Shown here: positions 63,690-64,000 of the stretch, one piece after another | How positions within the stretch are numbered: position 1 is the first letter of the stretch | Layout of the letters: each line of letters begins with the position of its first letter | Assembly: GCF_900497805.2 (NCBI RefSeq) | Contig: NW_020954615.1 | Coordinates: 9,446,163 to 9,510,162 of the forward strand | Origin: Vombatus ursinus | Taxonomy: Eukaryota > Chordata > Mammalia > Diprotodontia > Vombatidae | Length of the DNA: 64,000 nucleotides | Reading direction: 5' to 3' | Program-made: the position numbers and the translations under genes | Notes under the pieces: generated by a model | The model's database searches: none | What the model was told of the DNA's origin: nothing | The model's input: only the letters and a program-made list of their open reading frames with translations

Positions 63690-63945
63690 GGTTTTACATT
63701 TACATACCCCTTTGAAGTGAACAACATGATTCAAATATATAATCTCCTTTGATTCTCACATAATTTCACTGAGTGAAGCCATACAGATTTTATATGTACT
63801 GCTATATGGATTAGGAAATTGAGGCTGAGAAAAATTAAGTGTCTAAACCAGAGTCAGAGTTAGTAAGAGGCAGAAGCGTAAGTTAAACCCAGGTCTTCCT
63901 TAGTGTAGACCTAATTAGCGCTCTATCTAAATCACCATATTGACT
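63690..63945 (-). mobile_element. MIR-type SINE, near full length
   Basis: 'acatttacatacccctttga', 'tcctttgattctcacataat', 'attaggaaattgaggctgag' and 'aacccaggtcttccttagtg' then 'agcgctctatct' run tail to head on the minus strand. Confidence 0.75.
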
Positions 63946-64000
63946 TTGATGATGATTATAGTTTGTCTCTGTGAAACAATTGTATTTAATCATTACTGTA

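Overview
This window looks like a gene-free stretch of marsupial (metatherian) nuclear DNA, either intergenic or deep intronic. The evidence is the repeat content. There are tRNA-headed SINEs that begin GGGGCAGCTAGGTGGC, some carrying a BovB/RTE-type tail. There is a 2.7 kb half-LINE (HAL1-like) of a type I know from marsupials, together with marsupial-type L1 3' ends, very abundant L2 and MIR/MAR1-type CORE-SINEs, L3/CR1 relics and small hAT elements. The DNA is AT-rich and CpG-poor with many microsatellites. A tRNA-only SINE with an A-rich tail favours an Australasian marsupial over an opossum, but the species is not resolved. Family names come from recognition, not from a library search.

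Layout. 1-13 kb holds old L2 and MIR pieces on both strands, an L3/CR1 3' end, an L1 3' fragment and a 228 bp hAT-type element. 13-22 kb has an unclassified 0.53 kb repeat (copy A) beside an L2 end, more SINEs, and a 187 bp near-palindromic hAT-like MITE. 22-28 kb is mostly old or unassigned DNA with an L3/CR1 3' end. 28.1-29.8 kb is the longest L2 copy and carries a reverse-transcriptase fragment. 30-33 kb is low-copy DNA with alternating-purine microsatellites and a possible conserved non-coding block. 33.6-36.8 kb is the clearest event: a complete-looking HAL1 with a perfect 17 bp target-site duplication, sitting inside a CORE-SINE. 37-46 kb holds (CTA)n arrays, repeat copies B and C, a 0.9 kb L2, a hAT MITE, a young SINE with a perfect 14 bp duplication, a polypurine tract containing a 10-N gap, and an L1 inserted in a MIR. 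46-64 kb holds more MIR/L2, a 1 kb minus-strand L1 3' end, an L3/CR1 piece, a SINE with an RTE tail, a long (GAA)n tract, an inverted tetranucleotide array and an L2 split by a SINE.

No host protein-coding gene, RNA gene, CRISPR array or provirus could be supported. Open reading frames are short and chance-like, apart from three LINE-derived pieces: HAL1 ORF1, the L2 reverse transcriptase and the L1 ORF2 C-terminus. Nested insertions give a relative order: L2 and MIR are oldest, then HAL1 and L1, then the tRNA SINEs. I did not find a new biological system. The most useful leads are the intact HAL1 insertion with its YY1-like and G-quadruplex signals, the unclassified three-copy repeat family, and several repeat-free blocks that may be conserved regulatory DNA.
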